Origin: an uncultured Spirochaetaceae bacterium
GTDB taxonomy: Bacteria; Spirochaetota; Spirochaetia; Sphaerochaetales; Sphaerochaetaceae
Length of the DNA stretch: 32,358 nucleotides
Direction: 5' to 3'
Assembly (NCBI GenBank): GCA_944389055.1
Contig: CALXKY010000005.1
Span: 1-32,358, forward strand
In this document: positions 9,025 through 16,481 of the stretch, one piece after another
Numbering within the stretch: the first letter of the stretch is position 1
How the letters are laid out: the number at the start of each line of letters is the position of its first letter
Notes under the pieces: model-generated
What the model saw: only the letters and a program-made list of their open reading frames with translations
Told to the model about the DNA's origin: nothing
Database searches by the model: none
Program-made: the position numbers and the translations under genes

Positions 9025-9803
9025 GAGAACGTGTCCGTGTCCTCATGATCGGGGATGTATCAGGAAACGCAGGAATGGGAGCCCTTTTCGTAGGGCTCTC
9101 TTCGCTTGTCAGGGATGAGAAGGCGGATTTCGTCATCATCAACGGAGAGAATGCCGCTGGCGGATTCGGCATCACGATGCAGGATTATCAGACGCTTAAG
9201 AGCATGGGCGCCGATGTCATAACAAGCGGCAACCATATCTGGCAGAAGGACGAGATCTTCGAGGCGCTTGAGAAGAATGAGGATATTCTCCGCCCTCTCA
9301 ATTACCCCGAGCCATGCATCGGCCGCGGCTACACGGTGAGAACGAAGGGAAGCATCTCTGTGGCTGTGATCAATGCGCAGGGCCGCACGATGATGCCGCC
9401 TATCGATGATCCTTTCCGCCGCGTTGAGAAGATTCTGCGCGACATAAGGAAAGAGACACCGCTCATCTTCATTGATTTCCATGCTGAGGACACGCTCGAG
9501 AAGGAGGCTTTCGCTTTCGCTTTCGACGGTCGTGTCACCGCAGTTGCTGGAACGCATACGCATGTCCAGACAGCCGATGAGAAGATACTTCCCGGAGGGA
9601 CTGCATACATTACGGATCTTGGTCTTACCGGTGTCACCGATGCGGTAATCGGTTCGGACCCTCAGAAGAGCATCGAGCGCCAGCTGACGCAGCTTCCGAT
9701 GAAGAGCGAGATTGCTTCAGGTGAAGCCCACATACAGGGTGTTGTCATCGAAGCCGATCCAGAGACGGGAAAAGCGCTTTCGATAGAAAGATTCACGAGA
9801 TGA
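9021..9803 (+). CDS. YmdB-type metallophosphoesterase
   Basis: A calcineurin-like metallophosphoesterase of the YmdB family (260 residues). In Bacillus subtilis YmdB is a phosphodiesterase active on cyclic nucleotides, is encoded next to rny and affects biofilm gene expression. Metal-binding motifs are visible: GDVSGNAG (11-18), NGENAAGG (41-48), GNHIW (70-74), DFHAE (152-156) and [10 protein letters not shown] (177-186). The start is a GTG that overlaps the rny stop codon (GTGA), with a GGAG-like site upstream, so the two genes are probably translationally coupled. A strong terminator follows directly. The family is clear; the physiological substrate here is unknown. Confidence 0.93.
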   Translation: MRERVRVLMIGDVSGNAGMGALFVGLSSLVRDEKADFVIINGENAAGGFGITMQDYQTLKSMGADVITSGNHIWQKDEIFEALEKNEDILRPLNYPEPCIGRGYTVRTKGSISVAVINAQGRTMMPPIDDPFRRVEKILRDIRKETPLIFIDFHAEDTLEKEAFAFAFDGRVTAVAGTHTHVQTADEKILPGGTAYITDLGLTGVTDAVIGSDPQKSIERQLTQLPMKSEIASGEAHIQGVVIEADPETGKALSIERFTR

Positions 9804-9804
9804 T

Positions 9805-9843
9805 GGAAGGAGCCGGGAAGCCGGCTTCTTCCTTTCTGTTTTG
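9805..9843 (+). terminator. Intrinsic terminator after ymdB-like gene
   Basis: A 12-bp stem, GGAAGGAGCCGG with CCGGCTTCTTCC (one G-U pair), closes a GAAG loop and is followed by TTTCTGTTTT. It begins two bases after the stop codon. The end of the T-tract supplies the first bases of the TTGCTA box proposed for the ptsI promoter. Confidence 0.88.
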
Positions 9844-9871
9844 CTATTTCGCCCTTATTGTGCGATATTAT
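9841..9871 (+). promoter_or_regulatory. Candidate ptsI promoter giving a leaderless or near-leaderless start
   Basis: TTGCTA (9841-9846) is followed by GATATT (9864-9869, 17-base spacing) or TATTAT (9866-9871, 19-base spacing). With either -10 box, transcription should begin at about 9876-9878, inside the run of three ATG codons (9874-9882) that can start ptsI. No Shine-Dalgarno sequence precedes these ATGs. The boxes are imperfect, so the call is moderate. Confidence 0.5.
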
Positions 9872-9873
9872 CC

Positions 9874-11574
9874 ATGATGATGGAAAAGAGCGGCATAGGC
9901 ATATTCCCAGGCATCGTCGTCGGACGGGCTGCGGTATTCAATCACATGGTTCAGGACAGCGTGGAGCATGCGCTTGCCGATGATTCCTCTGCGGAACTCA
10001 GGAGCTTCGAGGAGGCACGGGAAAGCGTTCTTTCCTCAATCCGTTCGCTGAAGCCAGCCACCGATGAGGAGAAGGCAATGCTCGGCGTCTATGAGAGCAT
10101 GCTCTCTGATCCTGATTATCTTGCGCTCATCAGGGAGAATATAACCGAAAGGCGCTATACAGCTTCATGGGCCGTGGAAGCGGCAACGGAGAAGTACACT
10201 GCAGCGCTTGCAGCCCTCGGAGATGCATATTTCGCGGAGCGGATTGCGGATATAAAGGATGCGGAGAGCCGGCTGCTTGCAGCAATCTCAGGCATGGTGG
10301 CTGAGATCGCGGTCACGGAGCCTTCCATCATAATAGCTGACTATCTCATGCCTACAGAGCTCATGCAGATGGATAGGAAGCACGTTCTGGGCCTTCTTCT
10401 CGATGGAGGCGGTCCGACAAGCCACATAGCGATCCTCGCGCATTCCTATGAGATTCCTGCGATAGTAGGACTCGGAGATATCTCATCATCGGCAGATGAC
10501 GGCAGCATTGTCGCGATGGATGCAAAGGATGGCGTTGCCGTGCTGGATCCTGATGAGAAGACCGTGAGGAGCTTCCGTGCCCGCCGCGGCATTGCAATCC
10601 GAAACGAGGCGGAACTGAGGAAGGAGGCTGAGCATCCAGCCATCACTGCCGATGGTCACCGCATCCATCTGATGTGCAATATCGAAGGAACTGACGGTAT
10701 CGAGGGCGCTATAGCCGCCGGTGCGGAGGGAATAGGTCTTTTCAGGACCGAGTTCCTTGCCCTGAAGGATTTCGGATCCGAGGAAAGCCGTGCTGCGGTA
10801 TATGCTGAAGCCGCGAAGCGTATGGGGCCATATGGTCCTGTCACATTCCGTACATATGATCTCGGCGGGGACAAGATGGCCGATGGCATGGACAATGGCG
10901 AAGCGAATCCCATCCTGGGCTGGCGTGCGGTACGTTTCTGCATGGAACGCCGTGATATCTTCCGCAGTCAGCTCATGTCCATTCTCAGGGCGTCAGCTCT
11001 TTCCCCATCTGTCCGTCTCATGTTCCCGATGATCTCCGGTTCCGAGGAGCTTCTCGAGGTTCTGGCATTTCTCGAGGATGTGAAGGATGAGTGCAGGAAG
11101 AAGGGTATCGTATTCGATGAGAATATGAAGGTCGGGACGATGATAGAGGTGCCTTCTGCAGCCATCACCGCGGATATCATCGCGGATCATGTCGATTTCA
11201 TGTCCATAGGAACGAATGATCTCATACAGTATACGATTGCGGTCGACAGGGGAAACGAGAAGATCGCGCACCTCTACAGTCCCCTTCATCCTGCAGTGCT
11301 CAGGCTGCTGAAGTATGTGGCTGATTCAGCGAAGAAGAAAGGTGTGACTGTCTCTATCTGCGGTGAAATGGCAGGGCAGGCAGAGTATGCGCCTCTTCTT
11401 GTCGGTCTCGGCTTTGATGAGCTCTCCATGACTGCTCATTCAGTGCTTGAGGTCAGGAAGCGCATAAGGAGCCTTGACTGGGAGAGTTGCGCCGATTTTG
11501 CCGATAGGGTACTCTCTCTTCCCGATGCTACATCGATAGAGAATGCTCTGAGGGAATACAATGGAAAAGCTTGA
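9874..11574 (+). CDS. ptsI: PEP-protein phosphotransferase (PTS enzyme I)
   Basis: Enzyme I of the phosphotransferase system. It autophosphorylates from phosphoenolpyruvate and passes the phosphate to HPr in the cytoplasm. From the ATG at 9874 the product is 566 residues. It has the N-terminal HPr-binding region, then the phosphohistidine loop GGGPTSHIAILA (His184). A PEP-binding barrel follows with GLFRTEFL, NPILGWRAVR, SIGTNDLIQY and the active cysteine in SICGEMAGQ (Cys496). Two further ATGs follow at once (9877, 9880). The frame is open to a TTG at 9841, which lies within the probable promoter and is unlikely. No HPr or sugar-specific EII gene is nearby. Its end overlaps der by 14 bases. 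Confidence 0.95.
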   Translation: MMMEKSGIGIFPGIVVGRAAVFNHMVQDSVEHALADDSSAELRSFEEARESVLSSIRSLKPATDEEKAMLGVYESMLSDPDYLALIRENITERRYTASWAVEAATEKYTAALAALGDAYFAERIADIKDAESRLLAAISGMVAEIAVTEPSIIIADYLMPTELMQMDRKHVLGLLLDGGGPTSHIAILAHSYEIPAIVGLGDISSSADDGSIVAMDAKDGVAVLDPDEKTVRSFRARRGIAIRNEAELRKEAEHPAITADGHRIHLMCNIEGTDGIEGAIAAGAEGIGLFRTEFLALKDFGSEESRAAVYAEAAKRMGPYGPVTFRTYDLGGDKMADGMDNGEANPILGWRAVRFCMERRDIFRSQLMSILRASALSPSVRLMFPMISGSEELLEVLAFLEDVKDECRKKGIVFDENMKVGTMIEVPSAAITADIIADHVDFMSIGTNDLIQYTIAVDRGNEKIAHLYSPLHPAVLRLLKYVADSAKKKGVTVSICGEMAGQAEYAPLLVGLGFDELSMTAHSVLEVRKRIRSLDWESCADFADRVLSLPDATSIENALREYNGKA

Positions 11575-13111
11575 TATAAGGAACAAGGCGGATATCGACA
11601 CAGCACTTCCGCTCATCTCGATCATCGGACGGCCGAATGCCGGGAAATCGACGCTCTTCAATCGTCTCATAGGCAAGCGCCGTGCAATCACTGACCCGAC
11701 ACCAGGAGTCACCCGGGATCCGATTCCGGAGCGCTGGCTTCTGGGCAACAACCCTGTCACGCTCGTGGATTCCGGTGGCGTGAAGCTGGACAAGGAAGGC
11801 ATCGATTACGCTGTCACTGATAAATCGCTCTCGCTCCTTGATCAGAGCGATGCGATCATCTTCCTGATGGACTGCACCGATGTGACTGCGGAGGACCTGA
11901 TGCTCGTTGAGCGCCTGCGTCCTTATACCGAGAAAGTCGTGCTTGCAGTCAACAAGGTGGATGATCCTAAGCGCGATGACCTTGTGTGGAACTTCTTCTC
12001 CTACGGGTATCAGCGCGTTGTCGGCATCTCTGCCGCTCATGGAACAGGCATCGAGGATCTCGAGGATACGCTTCTCGGCATGCTCGATCTGGAGAGGACG
12101 GAGGAGGAGCCCGAGGAGCCAGAGACGATAAAGATCGCGGTGCTCGGCAAGCCGAATACGGGCAAGTCAACGCTCACGAACCTCCTTACAGGACGGGATA
12201 TATCCATCGTGAGCCCGATTGCAGGTACCACGCGCGATGTGATGAGGGGAACGTTCGTCTACAAGGGGACGGAGTATACCGTACTCGACACAGCCGGAAT
12301 CAGGCGCCGCTCGAAGGTTGAGGAGGATGTTGAATACTACTCGGTCAACCGTGCCATAAAGACAATAGATGAAGCCGATGTCGTGCTTCTCATGGTAGAT
12401 ATCCTCGAGGGAATCACGGAGCAGGACAAGAAGATCGCGGATCTCATCGTGCGCCGTGGCAAGGGCGTCATCATCGTCCTCAACAAAACTGATCTCCTAC
12501 GCGGCATCCCGAACGAAATCGATGCCATCAAGGACAGGGTGAGGTTCCTCTTCCCCGTGCTCTCCTTCGCACCATTGATGCCGATTTCTGCACTCAAAGG
12601 TGTGGATATAGGGAAGCTTCTTGATATGGTCTGGAGTGTCTGGAAGCAGCTTGGGAAGCGTATCGACACCTCCCAGCTCAATGCAGCGCTCAAGGAATGG
12701 ACGAGGGATAATGAGCCTCCGCGCGGAGCCGCAGGACACTACAAGGTTCTTTATGGGACGCAGGTGAGCGCAGCGCCTGTGCGCTTCCTCTTCTTCGTGA
12801 ACAGGATCCATGATTTCCCCGATTCCTACGTTTCATACCTGAAGAACATGATCAGACGTGACTTCGGCTTCACGTACATTCCTGTTGAGATATCCCTCAG
12901 GGAGAGGCGCCGCAATCCGAGCCTCAATGAGAACGGTCCGTCGAAGGCTGAGGCAAGGATCCAGGGCGTGATCAAGGCATCATCTGCGCCTAAGAAGAAG
13001 TCACCGAAGGGAACGGCCAGGAAGCCGGGTGGCAAGGCCCGGATGGGGAAGGCCCGTGAGAGGGCAGAGACCGTGATCAGGAACTCGAAGCAGAAGAAGG
13101 GCCATAAGTGA
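11561..13111 (+). CDS. der: Ribosome-assembly GTPase Der (EngA)
   Basis: Der, an essential GTPase with two tandem G domains that acts in maturation of the 50S subunit. The 516-residue product has G1 motifs GRPNAGKS (23-30) and GKPNTGKS (196-203), NKVD (131-134) and a second NKTD, and a C-terminal KH-like domain with FFVNRIHDFPDSYVSYL. The first G3 motif reads DSGG where DTGG is more usual. The last 45 residues (about 472-516) are a basic tail with 17 Lys or Arg, which makes the protein longer than the usual 440-490. Its start lies inside ptsI and its stop overlaps the next start, so it belongs to the ptsI operon. Confidence 0.96.
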   Translation: MEKLDIRNKADIDTALPLISIIGRPNAGKSTLFNRLIGKRRAITDPTPGVTRDPIPERWLLGNNPVTLVDSGGVKLDKEGIDYAVTDKSLSLLDQSDAIIFLMDCTDVTAEDLMLVERLRPYTEKVVLAVNKVDDPKRDDLVWNFFSYGYQRVVGISAAHGTGIEDLEDTLLGMLDLERTEEEPEEPETIKIAVLGKPNTGKSTLTNLLTGRDISIVSPIAGTTRDVMRGTFVYKGTEYTVLDTAGIRRRSKVEEDVEYYSVNRAIKTIDEADVVLLMVDILEGITEQDKKIADLIVRRGKGVIIVLNKTDLLRGIPNEIDAIKDRVRFLFPVLSFAPLMPISALKGVDIGKLLDMVWSVWKQLGKRIDTSQLNAALKEWTRDNEPPRGAAGHYKVLYGTQVSAAPVRFLFFVNRIHDFPDSYVSYLKNMIRRDFGFTYIPVEISLRERRRNPSLNENGPSKAEARIQGVIKASSAPKKKSPKGTARKPGGKARMGKARERAETVIRNSKQKKGHK

Positions 13112-13794
13112 TGGGATATGCTCGTTCCCACGGCATACGCGCTCTCTGTTTCGATATAGACGGGACCTTCTACCCGAAGCGCCAGATGCTGCTTCGTCTG
13201 TTCGCTTCGTCCGTCCTGCACCTGCCGTTCGCGCTGAAATACAATGCGATGAGGCAGCGGCTCAGGGAAGAGACAGGGGTTTCCGAAGGCGATACCTATG
13301 ACCTGGACTCGTTCAGGAAGAAGGAAGCCGCGATTGTCTATCCGGGACGGAGCGTGGAGTATTTCATCGCAAAGGAGGACCGCGTCTTCCGCCGTTCATG
13401 GGATAAGCTCTTCCGTTCCATAAAGCCGTATCCTGGGGTGCGTGAGGCGCTTGAGGCAGCGCATGCTGAGGGGTTCATGATCGCTGCTCTCTCGGATTTC
13501 CCGCTCGGCAGCAAGCTGGAAGCCCTTGGTATTGCCGATCTCGTGGATTATGCCGTATCCGCTGAGGATTACGGTTCCCTGAAACCTTCGGCAAGGCCTT
13601 TCAGGAGACTCCTTGAGGATATCGGGGTAAGCGCCGGGGAAGCACTTTATACCGGTGACAGCCGCAGTAAGGACATCGACGGGGCACGCAATGCAGGAAT
13701 GCACACGGCCCTTATCGCTCCGCGCGGCAGCGTGTATAATAGGGCAGACATCATCTTCTCCTCATGGGAGGAATTCAGGAAGGTGGTGCTGTAG
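13111..13794 (+). CDS. HAD-family phosphatase
   Basis: A haloacid-dehalogenase superfamily hydrolase (227 residues), probably a small-molecule phosphatase of the phosphoglycolate-phosphatase-like branch. Motif I is DIDGT (15-19) with the two catalytic aspartates. Motif II is the Ser in ALSDF, motif III the Lys in KPSARPF, and motif IV GDSRSKDIDGARNAG. A helical cap lies between motifs I and II. The ATG at 13111 overlaps the der stop (TGATG); a GTG one codon earlier is also possible. It sits between der and the coiled-coil gene. The substrate cannot be read from the sequence. Confidence 0.88.
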   Translation: MGYARSHGIRALCFDIDGTFYPKRQMLLRLFASSVLHLPFALKYNAMRQRLREETGVSEGDTYDLDSFRKKEAAIVYPGRSVEYFIAKEDRVFRRSWDKLFRSIKPYPGVREALEAAHAEGFMIAALSDFPLGSKLEALGIADLVDYAVSAEDYGSLKPSARPFRRLLEDIGVSAGEALYTGDSRSKDIDGARNAGMHTALIAPRGSVYNRADIIFSSWEEFRKVVL

Positions 13795-13802
13795 AGGTCG
13801 TT

Positions 13803-15650
13803 ATGCAGCTAGATTCCAATTCCCTTCTGTTCGGGGCTCTGATAATCGTTGTCTCATTCATCATAAACCTCATCGTTGTGCTTATTGTAAAGCGCAGCAT
13901 ACGCAATGACAGGATGTCAAAGATGATCACGATGCAGCAGGCTGCATTCCGTACGGAATCAGCTGCTACGCTTGACAGGATGAGGACATCCTCGAAGGAG
14001 TGCCAGCAGAATGTCGATGTATCCGTATCGCATGCAGAGGATATGGTACGTCAGATAAGCGATTCGCTGAGGACTCTGTCGGAATACCAGGAGGATCTCA
14101 CTGCGCTGCAGTCCGTATGCGCTGAATACAAGACCGCGCTTGAGAAGCTCAGGATATCAACCGATCAGGCAGAGGCCCGGATCTCCGCTGTGCAGGCGGA
14201 GGTGAGGAAGGTCGAAGCCGTCAACGACAAGATGGACAGCTTCCGTGCCGAGGCCGAACGCAGCATGAACCAGCTCCAGGATCTGAAGGCTGAGTATGTC
14301 CGCCTCGTTGCTTCTACCCAGGAGAGCCTGCGGTCCGCTTCCGAGACGCAGAAAAGCGATAACGAGGCTATGCTTGCTGCTTTCTCGCAGCAGATTGAAA
14401 GAGCGCGGGAGCTCTTCGGTTCCTTTGTTGCACAGGAGCGGATGGACTTCAAGGATTTCGCCGATGGCGAGATGAAGAAAGCCGAGGATCAGGCAATCGA
14501 TACGGAGAATAGAAGGGACAGCATCCTCCGCAGCCTCGAAGAGGGTAAGGCAGAGCTTGATGCATTCAGGGAGGATCTTTCAGGTGCTGTCTCCTCCCTC
14601 AGGGATCTCCGTGATGGGGTCAGGAAGGAATGCGAGGAAAGCGCGTCCGCATTCCGTGCTGATACGGCTCAGAGCCGCGAGGAGGCTGAGAAGGCTGTCA
14701 ATGAGGCCATTGAATCTGCCCGTACAGCCCTCAGCGAGTTCTCATCAGCGCTTTCAGAGGAGACCGAGAAGCAGAAGAATTCTCTCTCCGACAGTGCCGA
14801 TACGCTCTCTGGCCGCATCTCTGCAATGATGGAGGAAGAGAGGTCGAAGATGGATTCCTTCATCCGGACCAGAAAGGATGAGCTTTCATCGGACACGGAA
14901 GCGCTCGTCAGCCGTTTCAGCATCGAGAAAGAAGCTGCTGCTGCGGCTGCCGATGATGCCCAGAAGAAGAGGGATGAAGCGCTTGAGAATACGAACAGCG
15001 TCATTGCTGAAGCCCTTCGCTCTGTTGAGAATGCAAAGCTGGCGCTTGATGGCGACAGGAGTTCCTTCATTGAATCTTCCCGCGATGCACTCGTAAAGAG
15101 TTTCTCGGATATGCTTGAAGGCGTCAATCAGCGATATGACAGAATCAAGGGAGAGGCCGATGCATTCATCAGGGCCATAGCCGACCGCGTGAATGATACG
15201 CGTGAGACTATCACGCTCCTTACGCAGGGTGAGCAGGAGAGGATACAGGACAGCGTCGAAAGGCTCCAGGAGCTGGAGAGGAAGATCCGTGCCTCTGAAG
15301 AGCAGCTCCAGAAGCTCGGCGAAACCGTCACATCAACCCGTGAGGAGCTCTTTGCTGCCCAGCAGGAACGTGGAAGGCTCGACAGCGAGATCGAGGAACG
15401 CAGCAAAACGCTCGAGCGTCTCAACGATGACATGCAGAAGTCCAAGAGCGCCAGAATCAGCGAGGAGGCTGCGATAGTCCGTCTCAAGCTCCAGGTGTCA
15501 AGCCTTGAGAAGGAGCTTGAGAAAGAGAAGAACGCTCAGAAGAAGCCGGAGACGCCTCCGCAGAAAAAACCAGAGGATATGATCTCCGAATTCCCCGATG
15601 ATATCTTTACCGGCAATGTGGAGGAAGTCGATCTCGGAGATGATGACTGA
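13803..15650 (+). CDS. Membrane-anchored coiled-coil protein (SpiroCoCo-like)
   Basis: A 615-residue protein with one N-terminal membrane segment (about residues 8-30, rich in Ile, Val and Leu) followed by a basic stretch. It is then almost wholly charged heptad-like sequence to about residue 585, and ends with a Lys/Pro-rich linker and a very acidic C-terminus (ending VDLGDDD). Few prolines occur in the middle, which fits a long parallel coiled coil. It resembles proteins annotated as SpiroCoCo family in spirochaetes, from memory. Function is unknown; a scaffold or envelope-organising role is only a guess. The ATG at 13803 has AGAGG upstream. It is the last gene of the ptsI operon. Confidence 0.8.
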   Translation: MQLDSNSLLFGALIIVVSFIINLIVVLIVKRSIRNDRMSKMITMQQAAFRTESAATLDRMRTSSKECQQNVDVSVSHAEDMVRQISDSLRTLSEYQEDLTALQSVCAEYKTALEKLRISTDQAEARISAVQAEVRKVEAVNDKMDSFRAEAERSMNQLQDLKAEYVRLVASTQESLRSASETQKSDNEAMLAAFSQQIERARELFGSFVAQERMDFKDFADGEMKKAEDQAIDTENRRDSILRSLEEGKAELDAFREDLSGAVSSLRDLRDGVRKECEESASAFRADTAQSREEAEKAVNEAIESARTALSEFSSALSEETEKQKNSLSDSADTLSGRISAMMEEERSKMDSFIRTRKDELSSDTEALVSRFSIEKEAAAAAADDAQKKRDEALENTNSVIAEALRSVENAKLALDGDRSSFIESSRDALVKSFSDMLEGVNQRYDRIKGEADAFIRAIADRVNDTRETITLLTQGEQERIQDSVERLQELERKIRASEEQLQKLGETVTSTREELFAAQQERGRLDSEIEERSKTLERLNDDMQKSKSARISEEAAIVRLKLQVSSLEKELEKEKNAQKKPETPPQKKPEDMISEFPDDIFTGNVEEVDLGDDD

Positions 15651-15651
15651 T

Positions 15652-15683
15652 AAAAGAAGCGGACCGCGGTCCGCTTTTCTTTT
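15652..15683. terminator. Bidirectional terminator between coiled-coil gene and mscL-linked gene
   Basis: A 20-base perfect palindrome (15657-15676, core GCGGACCGCGGTCCGC) is flanked by AAAAG on the left and TTCTTTT on the right. Read from the plus strand it ends in CTTTTCTTTT; read from the minus strand it ends in CTTCTTTTAT. It lies between two convergent stop codons and overlaps the last base pair positions of the minus-strand stop, so it can serve both operons. Confidence 0.85.
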
Positions 15684-15898
15684 CAGTCTTCGCTGGCTTT
15701 CTTCTCTGCCGGGATTTCCTTGCGTCTCTCCTTGCAGAGCCTTGAAATCTCTGAAAGCGCCTTCCTTGCTCTTGCAGCTGAGGCCTTCACGCCTTTTTCC
15801 TGGAATTTCGCATTCCCTGCGATGCAATTCTCATCCATTGAGGGGATTCTGCGACAGAAAAAGCAGGGCCGGAACCCTGCCTTGTCTGCTGCCTTCAT
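15683..15898 (-). CDS. Small basic protein with CxxC motif, coupled to mscL
   Basis: A 71-residue protein I do not recognise. It has CFFC at residues 12-15, a third Cys at 25 and a fourth at 55. The C-terminal half is helical-looking and rich in Lys, Arg and Glu. It has no signal peptide or membrane segment. The cysteines might bind metal, but their spacing matches no zinc ribbon I know. The start codon overlaps the mscL stop (ATGA) and its stop is at the terminator, which supports a real, translationally coupled gene rather than a chance frame. Function unknown. Confidence 0.6.
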   Translation of the reverse strand: MKAADKAGFRPCFFCRRIPSMDENCIAGNAKFQEKGVKASAARARKALSEISRLCKERRKEIPAEKKASED

Positions 15899-16335
15899 CA
15901 GTTCTGCTTCCTGAGAAGATCCCTGATTTCCGTGAGAAGCTGGATATCTGCGGGAGGCGCTGCAGGAGCTGCGGGTGCTGCAGCCTTTGCTTCCTCTTCC
16001 TTCTTCTTCGCATTCTCCTTGAGTTTGTTGAAAGCCTTTACCATGAGAAAGAGGGCGAAGGAGATTATGATGAAGGAGATGATTGCATTGATGAAGAGTC
16101 CGTAGCGTATAGCTACTTCCGGAGTTGTCTCCGTTGCATGCCTGATGACAATCTGGAGATCCGAGAAATCCACACCGCCGATGAGAAGGCCGATGATCGG
16201 GTTGATGATGTCATTCACAAAGGAATTGACGATTGCCGTGAAAGCAGCGCCAGCTGCGATACCTACTGCCATATCGACGACATTGCCGCGCGATATGAAC
16301 TTCCTGAATTCTGCGAAGAACCCTGTATCTTTCAT
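15898..16335 (-). CDS. mscL: Large-conductance mechanosensitive channel MscL
   Basis: MscL, a homopentameric membrane channel that opens under high tension to release solutes during hypo-osmotic shock. The 145-residue product has the amphipathic N-terminus ([20 protein letters not shown]), TM1 (about 16-45, with the gate-lining [10 protein letters not shown]), a periplasmic loop, TM2 (about 78-102) and a cytoplasmic helix. An Ala/Pro-rich linker precedes a conserved-looking terminal helix, LLTEIRDLL. Length is normal. An AGAGAGG site precedes the ATG. It is followed by the small Cys-containing gene in the same unit. Confidence 0.96.
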   Translation of the reverse strand: MKDTGFFAEFRKFISRGNVVDMAVGIAAGAAFTAIVNSFVNDIINPIIGLLIGGVDFSDLQIVIRHATETTPEVAIRYGLFINAIISFIIISFALFLMVKAFNKLKENAKKKEEEAKAAAPAAPAAPPADIQLLTEIRDLLRKQN

Positions 16336-16364
16336 GTTATACCTCTCTGACTGGTTTCAAGTGG

Positions 16365-16393
16365 AGTATATAGATACGCAATTGTCTTGAAAA
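16365..16393 (-). promoter_or_regulatory. Candidate mscL promoter
   Basis: On the minus strand, TTTTCA (16388-16393) and TATACT (16365-16370) are 17 bases apart, about 30 bases before the mscL start. The -10 box has one mismatch to consensus and the -35 box two. It overlaps the weak hairpin proposed as the terminator of the upstream dehydrogenase gene. Confidence 0.35.
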
Positions 16394-16423
16394 GTCCATG
16401 CCGGAATATACGCATTCCTGGAC
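16390..16423 (-). terminator. Weak hairpin after the dehydrogenase gene
   Basis: On the minus strand GTCCA pairs with TGGAC and, inside it, GGAAT with ATTCC, leaving a four-base bulge on the 3' side. TTTTC follows. The stem is imperfect and the T-tract short, so this may be a partial terminator between the dehydrogenase gene and mscL. Confidence 0.3.
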
Positions 16424-16481
16424 TTCTGCCATTTCCCGGGAAACATGCAGGATTCCTCATTGCCGCAATTCATCCGCCAGC

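Noticed and set aside
15598-16350. A 250-codon open frame on the plus strand across the mscL region
   Set aside because: It runs opposite mscL and the coupled small gene, crosses the bidirectional terminator, and its product has no recognisable family; mscL is unmistakable on the minus strand.
16432-16443. TTTCCCGGGAAA palindrome between mscL and the dehydrogenase gene as an operator
   Set aside because: It is a simple 12-base palindrome about 100 bases from the mscL start with no promoter overlap; there is no supporting evidence.
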